Notes: generated by a model from the letters alone, not told the origin. A stretch of DNA of 33,320 nt from Candidatus Omnitrophica bacterium 4484_213 (GCA_002085025.1 MZGK01000019.1:1-33320); one strand, 5' to 3'; shown: positions 17,497 through 25,885, counted from the stretch's first letter. A program made the numbers and translations.

Positions 17497-18810
17497 TTAG
17501 AAATTGGACATTTTTTTCTTCCCTTCCTTAATCATCTGCACCAACCTTCTCTCGGCCGGACAGATATATTCGCAAGCCCCACACTCAATACAATCCTCTA
17601 TATTTAACTGCTTCACTACATCCCATTTTTTTTTCTCGATAGCCAAACTGAGCAAAGAAGGATTTAAGTTTACTGGACAAGCCTCAACACATCTTCCACA
17701 ATGAAGGCAAGGGTTTTCTCTTTTTAGTCGGCTTTTTCTTTTTGCCCAGCGAGCATCCTTTAAAAACAAAACCCCTCCTGTCCCTTTGATTACAGGAACT
17801 TCCAAACTCTCCTGAGCCAAACCCATCATTGGCCCCCCGAGAATCACTTGCTCTGGTTCCTGTTTAAACCCTTTGCATTCTTTTAGTAAATCCTTTATTA
17901 ATGTGCCTATTCTAACTCTCAGATTTTCTGCCTGGTGGAGAGCATCGCCGCTGAAAGTAATCATCCGCTCATAAAGTGGCTTTCTTAAATAAACTGCTTC
18001 ATAGATAGCAAATACAGTAGCCACATTATTCACCACTACTCCTACCTCATAAGGCAATCCTCCCGAAGGCACTTTTCTGTGGACAACTGTCTCAATAAGC
18101 TCCTTTTCTCCGCCCTGAGGATATTTTGTCTTTAAAATCTTTATTTCTATCCCCAAGGGGCAGAAATGACTTAATCTCCTGGCGGCATCCTCTTTATTAT
18201 CCTCAATACCGATATAGCCTTTTTTGACCCCCAGGACCTTCATTATTAATCTCACCCCTTTGATAACCTCCTCTGGTTTTTCCAACATCAGCCGATGGTC
18301 AGCGGTTAGATAGGGTTCGCATTCGGCGGCATTCAGGATAAAGCAATCTACACTCTTGGGTGGGGAAAGTTTCACTGCTGTGGGAAAAGCCGCTCCTCCC
18401 AAACCAACAATTCCGGCCTCAGCAATAATCTCTTTGATCTCTTCGGAAGAAAGGTCGTTGATCTCTTGCACATCGTTCAAGAACTCCTTTTCGTCTCTGC
18501 CGTTGGACTCAATAATTACTGCCGAATTCTTAATTTTCTTTACCTCTCCGGAAATGGACGAATGAACAGAGGCGCTGATTTTCCCTTTTGCTTCGCCAAT
18601 CTTGGTGCCAACTTTTACTCTATCACCTACTTGGACAACCGCCTCGGCAGGGGTTCCAATGTGTTGACTCAAGGGAATAATAACACGCGAAGGCAAAGAA
18701 GCAGTCTTGATAGGTTTGTTCTGAGTGAGATGTTTAAAGGTAGGGGGGTGAATACCACCACGAAAGGTCCTCATAAAATATCGATTACCGCGATAAAAGT
18801 AATCAAGCAT
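17497..18810 (-). CDS. RnfC-like electron-transfer protein (not part of a full Rnf complex)
   Basis: RnfC is the NADH- and FMN-binding subunit of Rnf/Rsx complexes with two [4Fe-4S] clusters. The 437-residue protein has the N-terminal FRGGIHPPTFKHLT signature, the nucleotide-binding region GIVGLGGAAFPTAVKL and PKSVDCFILNAAECEPYLTA, then a SLBB-like region. Two ferredoxin motifs follow, CLHCGRCVEACP and CIECGACEYICP. No rnfA, B, D, E or G lies in the window. Its neighbour is a NIL-ferredoxin 6 bases away, followed upstream by DUF39, so it may feed electrons to sulfur assimilation. The ATG at 18810 lies in a stem-loop; ATG at 18774 (MRTFRGG) is an alternative start closer to usual RnfC N-termini. 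Confidence 0.85.
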   Translation of the reverse strand: MLDYFYRGNRYFMRTFRGGIHPPTFKHLTQNKPIKTASLPSRVIIPLSQHIGTPAEAVVQVGDRVKVGTKIGEAKGKISASVHSSISGEVKKIKNSAVIIESNGRDEKEFLNDVQEINDLSSEEIKEIIAEAGIVGLGGAAFPTAVKLSPPKSVDCFILNAAECEPYLTADHRLMLEKPEEVIKGVRLIMKVLGVKKGYIGIEDNKEDAARRLSHFCPLGIEIKILKTKYPQGGEKELIETVVHRKVPSGGLPYEVGVVVNNVATVFAIYEAVYLRKPLYERMITFSGDALHQAENLRVRIGTLIKDLLKECKGFKQEPEQVILGGPMMGLAQESLEVPVIKGTGGVLFLKDARWAKRKSRLKRENPCLHCGRCVEACPVNLNPSLLSLAIEKKKWDVVKQLNIEDCIECGACEYICPAERRLVQMIKEGKKKMSNF

Positions 18811-18830
18811 CTGCTTTTAAACAGATGCTT
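18805..18830 (-). promoter_or_regulatory. Stem-loop over the NIL-ferredoxin stop and rnfC start
   Basis: AAGCATCTG (minus, from 18830) pairs with CAGATGCTT (to 18805) in a perfect 9-bp stem with an 8-base loop. The stop codon of the NIL-ferredoxin falls in the loop and arm, and the rnfC ATG (18810-18808) is in the closing arm. Ribosomes finishing the first gene would melt it. Confidence 0.6.
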
Positions 18831-19227
18831 TCTCAATTGCTTTTACCGGACAGGTTCTTAGACATAACTCGCAGGCAATACATTTACGCTTGTCAAACTC
18901 TATCTTCATCTCTGGTCTCTTAAAACTCAATGCCTGTATGGGGCAGATATCCACGCATAAACCACAATGGGTGCATTTCTCTTCATTCCAGATAATCTTC
19001 TGGTCTAAAGGCTTGATATCTACCCCTAAATTCTTTAGATAACTAATCCCGGCATTGTAATCTCGGCTGGCTCCTTTTATCTCCAGAATCATTATCCCTT
19101 CTTCATCAGGGGTAATCTTTGCCTGCAGGATATTAAAAATGAGATTATAATCCTTGATTAGTTTATAGACAATCGGTTTGTCTAATAACGCCTGCGGAAA
19201 TGTAAGAATAATTTTTCGAGAAGGCAT
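18817..19227 (-). CDS. NIL domain plus 2[4Fe-4S] ferredoxin
   Basis: The 136-residue protein has an N-terminal NIL domain (about 1-75: IILTFPQALLDKPIVYKLIK and similar beta/alpha pattern), also found in methionine ABC transporters. Two ferredoxin motifs follow, CTHCGLCVDICP and CIACELCLRTCP. Proteins of this architecture were linked genetically with DUF39 proteins to homocysteine synthesis in Methanosarcina acetivorans, where they are thought to supply electrons. Here the DUF39 gene is the next gene upstream, matching that pairing. AAGGAAG precedes the ATG at good spacing. Confidence 0.88.
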   Translation of the reverse strand: MPSRKIILTFPQALLDKPIVYKLIKDYNLIFNILQAKITPDEEGIMILEIKGASRDYNAGISYLKNLGVDIKPLDQKIIWNEEKCTHCGLCVDICPIQALSFKRPEMKIEFDKRKCIACELCLRTCPVKAIEKASV

Positions 19228-19243
19228 TTTTCAAGCTTCCTTA

Positions 19244-19324
19244 TCTACGAATTTACTAATCTATACAAATAATACGAATGTTTTTATTTGTATATCCGTA
19301 AGAGATTCGTAATTCGTTGATGGT
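19244..19324 (-). repeat. Inverted repeat flanking rnfC and NIL-ferredoxin, right copy
   Basis: Inverted partner of 17397-17474, in the 141-base spacer between the NIL-ferredoxin gene and the DUF39 gene. The shared core TAGATTAGTAAATTCGT is identical. A further word AGCGTGCAGCGC at 19353-19364 resembles AGCGTGTAGCGC at 22405-22416. Confidence 0.8.
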
Positions 19325-19368
19325 TACCATCTAATGCTATTTATGTGTGACCTATAGCGTGCAGCGCA

Positions 19369-20508
19369 TTAAATTTTTTCCACCGCTTCAGCGAGGAAAA
19401 ACTTTCCATCTTCTATCCAGCTCTTCAAAATATTAGCAATCTCCTTTGCCTTGTAATAACTGGAAAGAGAAACACTGGGCACCTTTTTATCTCCTATAAC
19501 AACCGAGCCACTTTTTAACTCCTCATAATTTACTTCTCCTAAACTCTTCTCCTCGCCATAAGGATAATCTCGACTGTAGTCAATAACCTGAGTGCAGATA
19601 TCTCTGTCCTTTATCGCTGTCGATTTTATCACCTTCTCGTCAAGAATAGGAATGGGGAGACCAATGCCTACTATCAGCGTTGCTCCATAGCCGCAAAAAG
19701 AAGCGCCGCGCAGCCATTCTTTATTCATCTGCTTTAAATCTCCGCTAACTCTCAGGGTTATTGCCTGAGAGAGAGGTACACCTTTTCTTCTTTTTACATT
19801 TTGCTTGCTCTGGGTGCCCGCTCCAGAGATATAACCAACGCCGCCACCTAAAAATATGCGCGTGCCGATGCCGATTGTGCGGCAAAAGGGATCATTTAAT
19901 AAGGGCGAGAGTTGCCCGGCACTGCAATAAGCAATGTTTCCCAGATTTGGTTTGAGTATTCCCATATAGGTATAGAGTGTCCGGGAAGACAGGTTTACTG
20001 CCGCATTATAATTCTGAGAGCAATTGCGGGGACTCACTAAAATTGCATCATTGAAATCTTTTAGTTTGACCTTTTGATTTAATTCCCGACGGGGATAGCA
20101 ATCCGTGCCATAGCCGATTGCCCGGAGAGTAACTTCTTTGCCGGCCACCAAATCCTCAATAAGATGCCCGCCGCCGTATCGGAATTCGCCGGGATAGATT
20201 TTATTTAGGGGATCTCCTTCAGGGAGTTGGGCTGCTCCTAAATAAAGGTCAGCGGCGGCTAAGCCGGCATAGAGTTCAATATCATTGAACCATGCCTTTT
20301 GAATCTTTATCTTGGGCTTTGGCTGTTTTAGATTCAGAAAGGCGCCCGAAGAACACATCGGGGCAAAGGTGGCCGTAGTAACTACATCAATCTCCTCAGC
20401 CGCTTTTTTGCTGCCTTTCTGCTCAACGATGTCAATAATCTCCTCGGCATTTACCACCACCGCTTTTCCCTGTTTGATTTTTTTATTAATCTCAGCGATT
20501 GTTTTCAT
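19369..20508 (-). CDS. DUF39 (HcyBio) homocysteine-biosynthesis protein
   Basis: The 379-residue protein belongs to DUF39/COG1900, implicated in converting aspartate semialdehyde plus sulfide to homocysteine in anaerobes that lack the usual pathway. It shows TATFAPMCSSGAFLNL (Cys52), WFNDIELYAGLAAADLYLGA, FRYGGGHLIEDL, GYGTDCYPRRELN (Cys137) and NIAYCSAGQLSPLLNDP. From memory, two cysteines at comparable positions are needed in the methanogen protein. The usual C-terminal CBS pair of some members is absent. The gene starts 3 bases after vapC ends, so it is probably co-transcribed with galT-vapBC, with the NIL-ferredoxin and rnfC genes downstream. Confidence 0.88.
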   Translation of the reverse strand: MKTIAEINKKIKQGKAVVVNAEEIIDIVEQKGSKKAAEEIDVVTTATFAPMCSSGAFLNLKQPKPKIKIQKAWFNDIELYAGLAAADLYLGAAQLPEGDPLNKIYPGEFRYGGGHLIEDLVAGKEVTLRAIGYGTDCYPRRELNQKVKLKDFNDAILVSPRNCSQNYNAAVNLSSRTLYTYMGILKPNLGNIAYCSAGQLSPLLNDPFCRTIGIGTRIFLGGGVGYISGAGTQSKQNVKRRKGVPLSQAITLRVSGDLKQMNKEWLRGASFCGYGATLIVGIGLPIPILDEKVIKSTAIKDRDICTQVIDYSRDYPYGEEKSLGEVNYEELKSGSVVIGDKKVPSVSLSSYYKAKEIANILKSWIEDGKFFLAEAVEKI

Positions 20509-20511
20509 AGA

Positions 20512-20895
20512 TTATCCCCATACGCACTCTACACCGCTTGCTCGTTCAATTTCCTCATCTTTGGTTAAGATTTTTGCATTTAATAATTTCGCTGTAGCGA
20601 CAATAGCGCAATCGTGTATTTCTGATATTTCTACATCTAACATCATTTTTAAAATCTGAAAATCAAAAGGCACTTCTACCAAATTTCTGCTTACCTCTAT
20701 CCTTTGCAATAACTCTGCATAATCAAGCTCTATCTTTCTGCGCTTCACTAAATACATTATTTCCGCCAAGACAATTGTAGGCACAAAAATAATTACATTT
20801 CCTTTCTCAGATTCTTTAAAGATCATGTCGACCTTCGGAGGAATCTTTCCTGCTATATACCACACTAAAGCATGGGTATCAGCCAGATAAAACAT
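20512..20895 (-). CDS. PIN-domain ribonuclease toxin, VapC-like
   Basis: The 127-residue protein is a PIN domain: LADTHALVWYI (Asp6 or so), TIVLAEIMYLV (acidic Glu), EISEIHDCAIVATAKLLNAK and LTKDEEIE supply the acidic metal-binding residues of VapC ribonucleases. These toxins cleave RNA and are neutralised by a small partner. The start overlaps the upstream small gene by 17 bases, the usual toxin-antitoxin arrangement. AAGGAGA precedes the ATG. The DUF39 gene follows after 3 bases. Confidence 0.88.
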   Translation of the reverse strand: MFYLADTHALVWYIAGKIPPKVDMIFKESEKGNVIIFVPTIVLAEIMYLVKRRKIELDYAELLQRIEVSRNLVEVPFDFQILKMMLDVEISEIHDCAIVATAKLLNAKILTKDEEIERASGVECVWG

Positions 20896-21094
20896 CTTTG
20901 TCTCCTTTAAATAGAGATTTCTTTGCCTTTTTTATTGAATATTCTAATTCATTTTCACTGACTAACACTTTACCCATACCCCGCAGAGATATCCATTGCT
21001 TGGGAACTTGATAGCGCTCTAAAATCAATATCTTTAAACTTTCTATTTCGCTTTTTATCTCGTTCAACTTTGGATAAATCTTATCTATTTTCAA
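20879..21094 (-). CDS. Probable VapB-type antitoxin
   Basis: This 71-residue protein overlaps the start of the PIN toxin, which is the main evidence for its role. The N-terminal 30 residues look like a short coiled coil (KLNEIKSEIESLKILILERY) and the C-terminal part ends ELEYSIKKAKKSLFKGD, a typical toxin-binding tail. No clear DNA-binding fold is recognised. The start is a TTG directly after the galT stop (TAATTG), with GGGAGGCG upstream inside galT. Confidence 0.65.
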   Translation of the reverse strand: MKIDKIYPKLNEIKSEIESLKILILERYQVPKQWISLRGMGKVLVSENELEYSIKKAKKSLFKGDKDVLSG

Positions 21095-22090
21095 TTAAAT
21101 CGCCTCCCTGAGAAACTCCGCTGCTTCTTCCGGTTTAACAATATTTATAAAAATCCCCGAACCTAATTCATAACCGCCAATCGGAGTAAGACGCGGCAGA
21201 ATCTGAAAAAACCAGTGCTTTGCCTGGCTATGAGAAGTGCTGGAGAGATAACTCTGGATAACATAATTATAATCAGGATTACCTAATTGAGAATAAAATT
21301 TGAACAAAATTTTTGGTAAAATCTCGCTCAAATCCTTGATTTCCTCTCCCGAAATATTTGCAAAACAGGGCTGATGTCTTTTAGAAAAAATCCAAACTTC
21401 AAAGGGTGTCTGAGAGGCATAAGGGGCAAAGAGGACAAAATTTTCAGTCTCGGAAATAATTCTCTCTTTTTTTTCCAATTCTTCCTTTAATAGAGAGCAA
21501 TAGAGGCATTTCTTTTCTTTTTGCCAATAATCTACGGCAATCCTCTCCTGATTTCTGAATTTCTGGGAGAACACCGGGGTAGCAATCAGCTGGGTATGGG
21601 GATGAAGTTTAGAAGCGCCGGTTGTTTGCCCCTGATTGCGAAAAATAGTAATCTGCTTGATTTTTTCATTCCTTTCGGCGGCTAAATATCTCTGCTGATA
21701 AGTAAGAATTACCTCTTCCATCTCAGAGGGAGATAAAGTAGCAATACTCTTTTGATGAGAAGGGGTCTCAATGATTACCTCGTGAATCTCTTGAGCGGGG
21801 AATTTGTTCGGCACTACCCTCACCCGCCAACCGGGTTTGTCGCGAGATGTCCCTTCCTCACGAAAGGCAAATACTTCGGGGGGGGTCATTGCCTCATTGC
21901 CTGGGCAAAATGGGCAATTTCCTGCGCCAACGGCTTCGCCGGGAGGCGATGCGGGACGGCCCCCTACTCGCTCTTGTTTTTCAGGGATGGTTCCTGCTGT
22001 TTTCTTCTGAAAATCTTGGGGCCGCTTTGCCCTTTCGGTAGCAATAATCACCCACTCATCCGTCAAAATATTCTTTCTTAACTCTGGCAT
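21095..22090 (-). CDS. galT: Galactose-1-phosphate uridylyltransferase
   Basis: GalT exchanges UDP between UDP-glucose and galactose 1-phosphate in the Leloir pathway. The 331-residue protein has the N-terminal LRKNILTDEWVIIATERAKR, zinc-binding CPFCPGNE, the active-site stretch GASKLHPHTQLIA (HPH with the nucleophilic histidine), and C-terminal SSTSHSQAKHWFFQILPR. Length and motifs match the family. The start is 2 bases from the stop of a small broken gene. The stop abuts the antitoxin start, so galT heads a tight run galT-vapB-vapC-DUF39. The mixture suggests the toxin pair inserted into an existing operon. Confidence 0.94.
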   Translation of the reverse strand: MPELRKNILTDEWVIIATERAKRPQDFQKKTAGTIPEKQERVGGRPASPPGEAVGAGNCPFCPGNEAMTPPEVFAFREEGTSRDKPGWRVRVVPNKFPAQEIHEVIIETPSHQKSIATLSPSEMEEVILTYQQRYLAAERNEKIKQITIFRNQGQTTGASKLHPHTQLIATPVFSQKFRNQERIAVDYWQKEKKCLYCSLLKEELEKKERIISETENFVLFAPYASQTPFEVWIFSKRHQPCFANISGEEIKDLSEILPKILFKFYSQLGNPDYNYVIQSYLSSTSHSQAKHWFFQILPRLTPIGGYELGSGIFINIVKPEEAAEFLREAI

Positions 22091-22092
22091 TT

Positions 22093-22292
22093 TTAACTTA
22101 AGGAATTAAAAATCTTGGCTATATTTATCTTACTTTCTATTCCTTCTAATAGCTTCTGAGAAAGGAGAATATGCAGAGTATTTGCTTCTTTCCGCATACC
22201 CTCAAACAATTCTAAATTTTCTTTAAAGGAAAGCTTCTCCTTTCTAAATAGTTCTTTTCCCATTGCTCTAATAAATCTGCATTCTTAATCAT
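22093..22292 (-). pseudogene. Small conserved-looking gene broken by one frameshift
   Basis: An ATG at 22292 with GGAAGG upstream starts MIKNADLLEQWEKNY, which soon stops. A frame starting at 22263 reads MGKELFRKEKLSFKENLELF, then EGMRKEANTLHILLSQKLLE and GIESKINIAKIFNSLS to TAA at 22093-22095. Joining them at about 22262 gives one protein of about 65 residues. The pattern (ENLxxFExxxKEA...LEGIE.xIxIAK.xN) resembles small proteins found upstream of nucleotidyltransferase-like genes, recalled without a name. Alternatively the 56-residue frame alone is translated. Confidence 0.45.
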
Positions 22293-22350
22293 TTATAAAC
22301 CTTCCCATTTAGATGAAATTATATCTCTAATCCCAATTTTTGTCAAATAT

Positions 22351-22379
22351 AAACAGGGCGGTCAAAGACCGCCCTGTTT
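22351..22379. terminator. Strong bidirectional hairpin terminator
   Basis: AAACAGGGCGGTC and GACCGCCCTGTTT form a perfect 13-bp stem with an AAA loop. A T-rich tail (TTTTATAATTTT) follows on the plus strand and a weaker TTTATATTTG on the minus strand. Its likely job is to end transcription of the PGK-cPGI gene, which finishes about 100 bases upstream on the minus strand. Confidence 0.85.
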
Positions 22380-22419
22380 TATAATTTTCCTCTCTTGGCC
22401 TTGGAGCGTGTAGCGCTTG

Positions 22420-22457
22420 CCCCGTTAAATTCCACCTACGGCGGACTATTTAACAGG
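22420..22457. repeat. Degenerate NPVR-type palindromic repeat, copy 4
   Basis: CCCCGTTAAAT (22420-22430) faces ATTTAACAGG (22448-22457) across a GC-rich middle CACCTACGGCGGAC. It resembles the other copies but with TTAAAT in place of TTAGAAAT and a decayed right arm. It lies between the PGK-cPGI stop and the terminator. Confidence 0.5.
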
Positions 22458-22477
22458 ATAAATATGCAGCCTATCGC

Positions 22478-25400
22478 TTACCCTGCCTGCCTGAGCAGTT
22501 CCTCTCTCTTTAGAAGAAGCTGATAATCTTCTAAGAACGCTGTAGTTGGTTCAACTGGCTCAAAGGCTAAATTCATACTTAAGTGATAAAGCAATCTACT
22601 TATTTGTTCTGATTTAATCTTGCCTTTATAATTTTCCTCTAACCAATTTCTCAATTGGAGAAGGGAAATTTGGCTATCAACTAAAATATCAAATCCAGAA
22701 ATAATGGCTACTAAGACAAGAGAGATTTGCTCTTTGGTTGGTTTGGCTATTTTTATTACCATAGAATCGAGAACCTTATGCCACCAGTCTGTTTGAGTTT
22801 CCTCTTTAACTACAGCAGCAATATTTCGCAGCTCGGCCAACCTTTCACTTTTACCTTCAATTTCCCTCTTGGCATCTGCTTCGGTAACAATCTCAAGAGA
22901 CCTATATTCCTCTCCGAATTTCACCAGCATCGGAAGCATTCTTTTAAGATCATCAGGTATTTTTCCGTCATGAGGGAAATCGGGTATTACTATCTTAACA
23001 CATGTGCTTTCTGATTTACTCAACAAACTATCTAATTTTTTAAAGAATTTTTCAATCCCCACCGTCTCGAGAAGAATCTCCCAGCTGACATAAAGGGCCT
23101 TGTTTTTTAATTGACTTGGCTGGGTGCCAACCCCAATTAGCTCGGCCAATTCTTTCTCAGTAGCTGCTAAAATCGGCTCAACATCAGTGGTTTTAACTTC
23201 TATTAGTGCCTTAGCAAAGGCTTCTTCATACTTCCCGGGATTATTAAGGAAATCAAGCTTTTCGGGTGCTTCACTTATTAGCGAATACATCGGCACATTT
23301 CTCTCTAAACCAAACCGGTCAATCAAATCTGCGGGTCTCATCACTTGAATACCTGGCACATCTTCATAATTAGGATTGCGAGTGATCTTTAACTCGCCAT
23401 TCTCACCTTCTTCTAAATAATACATCGCTCCGCGCTTTTTCTTTATTTCGCCGTATTCAGATTTGAATCTATTACTCACCCAATTTGCCATTACTAAGGT
23501 CTTTTTGCCGGCATTTACGGTTATATGGCCGTAGTTCGGCGGGATTACCACCTTATCGCCCTTTCGGGCATGTACGATAATAAAATCGCTGCCATCTTTC
23601 TTCTGCAAGAGATAGTATGCCTCGCCGTTGAGGACTTCATAGACCTCGGGATATAGGCCGGGATGAAAATGCCCGGTTGTTTTCACATACTCAGTTCCCA
23701 ACATTGCCGGCGGAATAACCGTAATATCATATCTTAAATCTTCATCTTCATATATCGCCCGATACATATCATATAAGATTGTATCTTTATTTTCCTCAGT
23801 AATTATGGTCGGGTCTTTAACTACCTTTTTTAAACCCTCCTTATCTTTAATTCCATCTGCCTTGAGTATCCTAACTGCCGGAACAACCTTTGTCAGTCCT
23901 TCACCAAAAATAAGCTTATTATCCGCTCCTAATTTTATCGGCAAACCGCTAATTTGCTGTAAATCAACCTTAGAGAAAGACTCAGCTAATTGCTGAATTT
24001 TTGTTTTATCCCAGGCGGAAGTGAGAATTGCTGGTTCTTTACCTATCCATGTTTCCAAAGAAGACCCGCCGCCTGTTGAACGGTCAATTTTATACTCTTG
24101 TGCCCAAATATCAGTATCGCCACCAAACAGAAAAACATCCTTACCTCTCTTTACGGCATTTGCTTCCAAGTTCCCTAATAATCTACGGTTGAATTGATGT
24201 TCGGCTATAGCTTCATTCTCAAATACACCGGGCGCACCAAATACATATACATTATCATAGCTTTTTATTAATCTCACAATATCATTAAAGGTTCTCTCGC
24301 CAAAAAAGAGAGCCCTTTCACTGTCTGTTAACATCCCCCTAGATTCCTCTTCAACTTCACCCTTGTTTAGATTTGCATCTGTGGTTACCAGATGGTCCTG
24401 AACCCATTTTATATCTATTCCTTTTCTTTGTGCCAAAAGCCATCCTTGAGCAACAGATTCAATAATTTTAAATCCTTGCTCCAATTTCTTCTTTTTATCT
24501 TTAAGTTCCTTTTTATCGCTAATCCCCCCTAAAATGCTCTCTCTTATTTTATCTTTTATTGCCTCATCAATAACTGCTTTATTCTTCAACATAGGCTTAT
24601 CACTGTAGGTCTCGCCCAACATATCCAAAACTTCTTGGCTGATTACTAACTTGGATTTGCCTAATTGAGGTTTTTCACCAAGAATAAATTTTTTCACTAT
24701 TGTCTCTACGGTATAACCCGTTGGGCCTAAAACATAAATGGTGCTCCCTGTTTTATGCCTCTCTACCAGGGGCAAAAATTGCTCGGCCTTCTCTGGTTTG
24801 GTGCCTGCAAGAATGGTAAGTATAGGTTTATCACTGTTCATCAAGCTAATCATTGTTTCTAATTCTCGATAAGCAATACTATCCAAAACAGTAGGGACAA
24901 AAGAGCTGATACCTCGCAAGTCTCCTTTTCCACTGCGTCCCCAATCACCAAGTATTAAGGCATCAAAACAAGAGGCGAATTTGGCTAATTCCTCAGGGTC
25001 GTCTTCTTTTTTAGTAATTAAAGGATTAAGGCGAGTATTCTGAAGAAAATAAAATTCTCCGTTAGCTTCTTTTATAGCCTGAGATAGAATCTCCGGTTCA
25101 GGCTCTGGTATTACTCTTATTTCTTCTCCAACGCCGCCTTGACTAGGAACCTCCCTGTAGTAATCTCGGGATAGCCACTTGGCAATCACCTCAATTCTAA
25201 ACTTATCTTTCTTTACATCATCAGGATTTTCTTTCACATTGGGGCGACCGCGGTGAGAGATAATTACCACTGCTTTTGGTTTAATTCCTAAATGAGTCAA
25301 CCTGCGGCGCAGTTCTCTAAGTGCCCGCACCGCTTCAATATAGCGAATATCTGTAGGATTCTTTATATTAAGGTCTAATTCATAGCCTACAACTTTATTA

Positions 25401-25885
25401 TCTAATGTTTTTAAAAATTCATCATTCAAAACTGCTTTTTGAGAAAGGAGGGCCTCAATGTCCTTGCCAGTACAGACCTTCTTCTTTTTCGCCATCTCAA
25501 CCGGCACAAATCCAAGCATAGAGTGAATCTGGTAAGCCAAACCTCTTCTTTCATCAGCATCCAAAGTTCCCAGCCTCTCTTCCCTTAACAATTCCTTAAT
25601 ACTTTCCGGAGTAAATTTACCCGCTACAAATAAAGAAGCCAATGCCTTTGCTAGATATCTAATCTGCTCTTCAGTAAAGTTTTCCTTTATTATCCTGCTT
25701 GCTTCTAAATTAGTAAACCACAGCACTTGTAAAACCTGCCTCTTATGTTCCTCGTCTTCTTTACCTCTACCATCATATCTACTTGCTGGCGCTAAACTCT
25801 TCACTCCATAAACCGGATAAGGAACCCCGCTCAATAAGAAAGCGATGGCTATTGCTAGCGAACAGAGTTTTTTTTGTTTTTTCAT
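22478..25885 (-). CDS. Exported phosphoglycerate kinase-like / cupin phosphoglucose isomerase fusion
   Basis: The ATG at 25885 has GGGAGGAG upstream and is preferred to the longer frame from 25954, giving 1135 residues. A signal peptide (about 1-27, AIAIAFLLSGVPYPVYG) is followed by KSLAPASRYDG and a helical region. Residues about 170-625 resemble phosphoglycerate kinase: YELDLNIK, SHRGRP, LQNTRLNP, FGAPGVFE, GGDTD and STGGGSSLE. Residues about 645-830 are a cupin-type phosphoglucose isomerase with metal ligands in TTGHFHPGLYPEVYE (His739, His741, Glu747) and PPNYGH (His787). About 300 further helical residues follow. The PGK part has altered active-site motifs, so catalysis is doubtful; the cupin site looks intact. 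An exported fusion of two glycolytic folds is unexpected. Confidence 0.85.
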   Translation of the reverse strand: MKKQKKLCSLAIAIAFLLSGVPYPVYGVKSLAPASRYDGRGKEDEEHKRQVLQVLWFTNLEASRIIKENFTEEQIRYLAKALASLFVAGKFTPESIKELLREERLGTLDADERRGLAYQIHSMLGFVPVEMAKKKKVCTGKDIEALLSQKAVLNDEFLKTLDNKVVGYELDLNIKNPTDIRYIEAVRALRELRRRLTHLGIKPKAVVIISHRGRPNVKENPDDVKKDKFRIEVIAKWLSRDYYREVPSQGGVGEEIRVIPEPEPEILSQAIKEANGEFYFLQNTRLNPLITKKEDDPEELAKFASCFDALILGDWGRSGKGDLRGISSFVPTVLDSIAYRELETMISLMNSDKPILTILAGTKPEKAEQFLPLVERHKTGSTIYVLGPTGYTVETIVKKFILGEKPQLGKSKLVISQEVLDMLGETYSDKPMLKNKAVIDEAIKDKIRESILGGISDKKELKDKKKKLEQGFKIIESVAQGWLLAQRKGIDIKWVQDHLVTTDANLNKGEVEEESRGMLTDSERALFFGERTFNDIVRLIKSYDNVYVFGAPGVFENEAIAEHQFNRRLLGNLEANAVKRGKDVFLFGGDTDIWAQEYKIDRSTGGGSSLETWIGKEPAILTSAWDKTKIQQLAESFSKVDLQQISGLPIKLGADNKLIFGEGLTKVVPAVRILKADGIKDKEGLKKVVKDPTIITEENKDTILYDMYRAIYEDEDLRYDITVIPPAMLGTEYVKTTGHFHPGLYPEVYEVLNGEAYYLLQKKDGSDFIIVHARKGDKVVIPPNYGHITVNAGKKTLVMANWVSNRFKSEYGEIKKKRGAMYYLEEGENGELKITRNPNYEDVPGIQVMRPADLIDRFGLERNVPMYSLISEAPEKLDFLNNPGKYEEAFAKALIEVKTTDVEPILAATEKELAELIGVGTQPSQLKNKALYVSWEILLETVGIEKFFKKLDSLLSKSESTCVKIVIPDFPHDGKIPDDLKRMLPMLVKFGEEYRSLEIVTEADAKREIEGKSERLAELRNIAAVVKEETQTDWWHKVLDSMVIKIAKPTKEQISLVLVAIISGFDILVDSQISLLQLRNWLEENYKGKIKSEQISRLLYHLSMNLAFEPVEPTTAFLEDYQLLLKREELLRQAG

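Noticed and set aside
17497-18810. A complete Rnf ion-pumping complex
   Set aside because: Only an RnfC-like protein is present. The neighbours are a NIL-ferredoxin and DUF39, and none of the membrane subunits are found.
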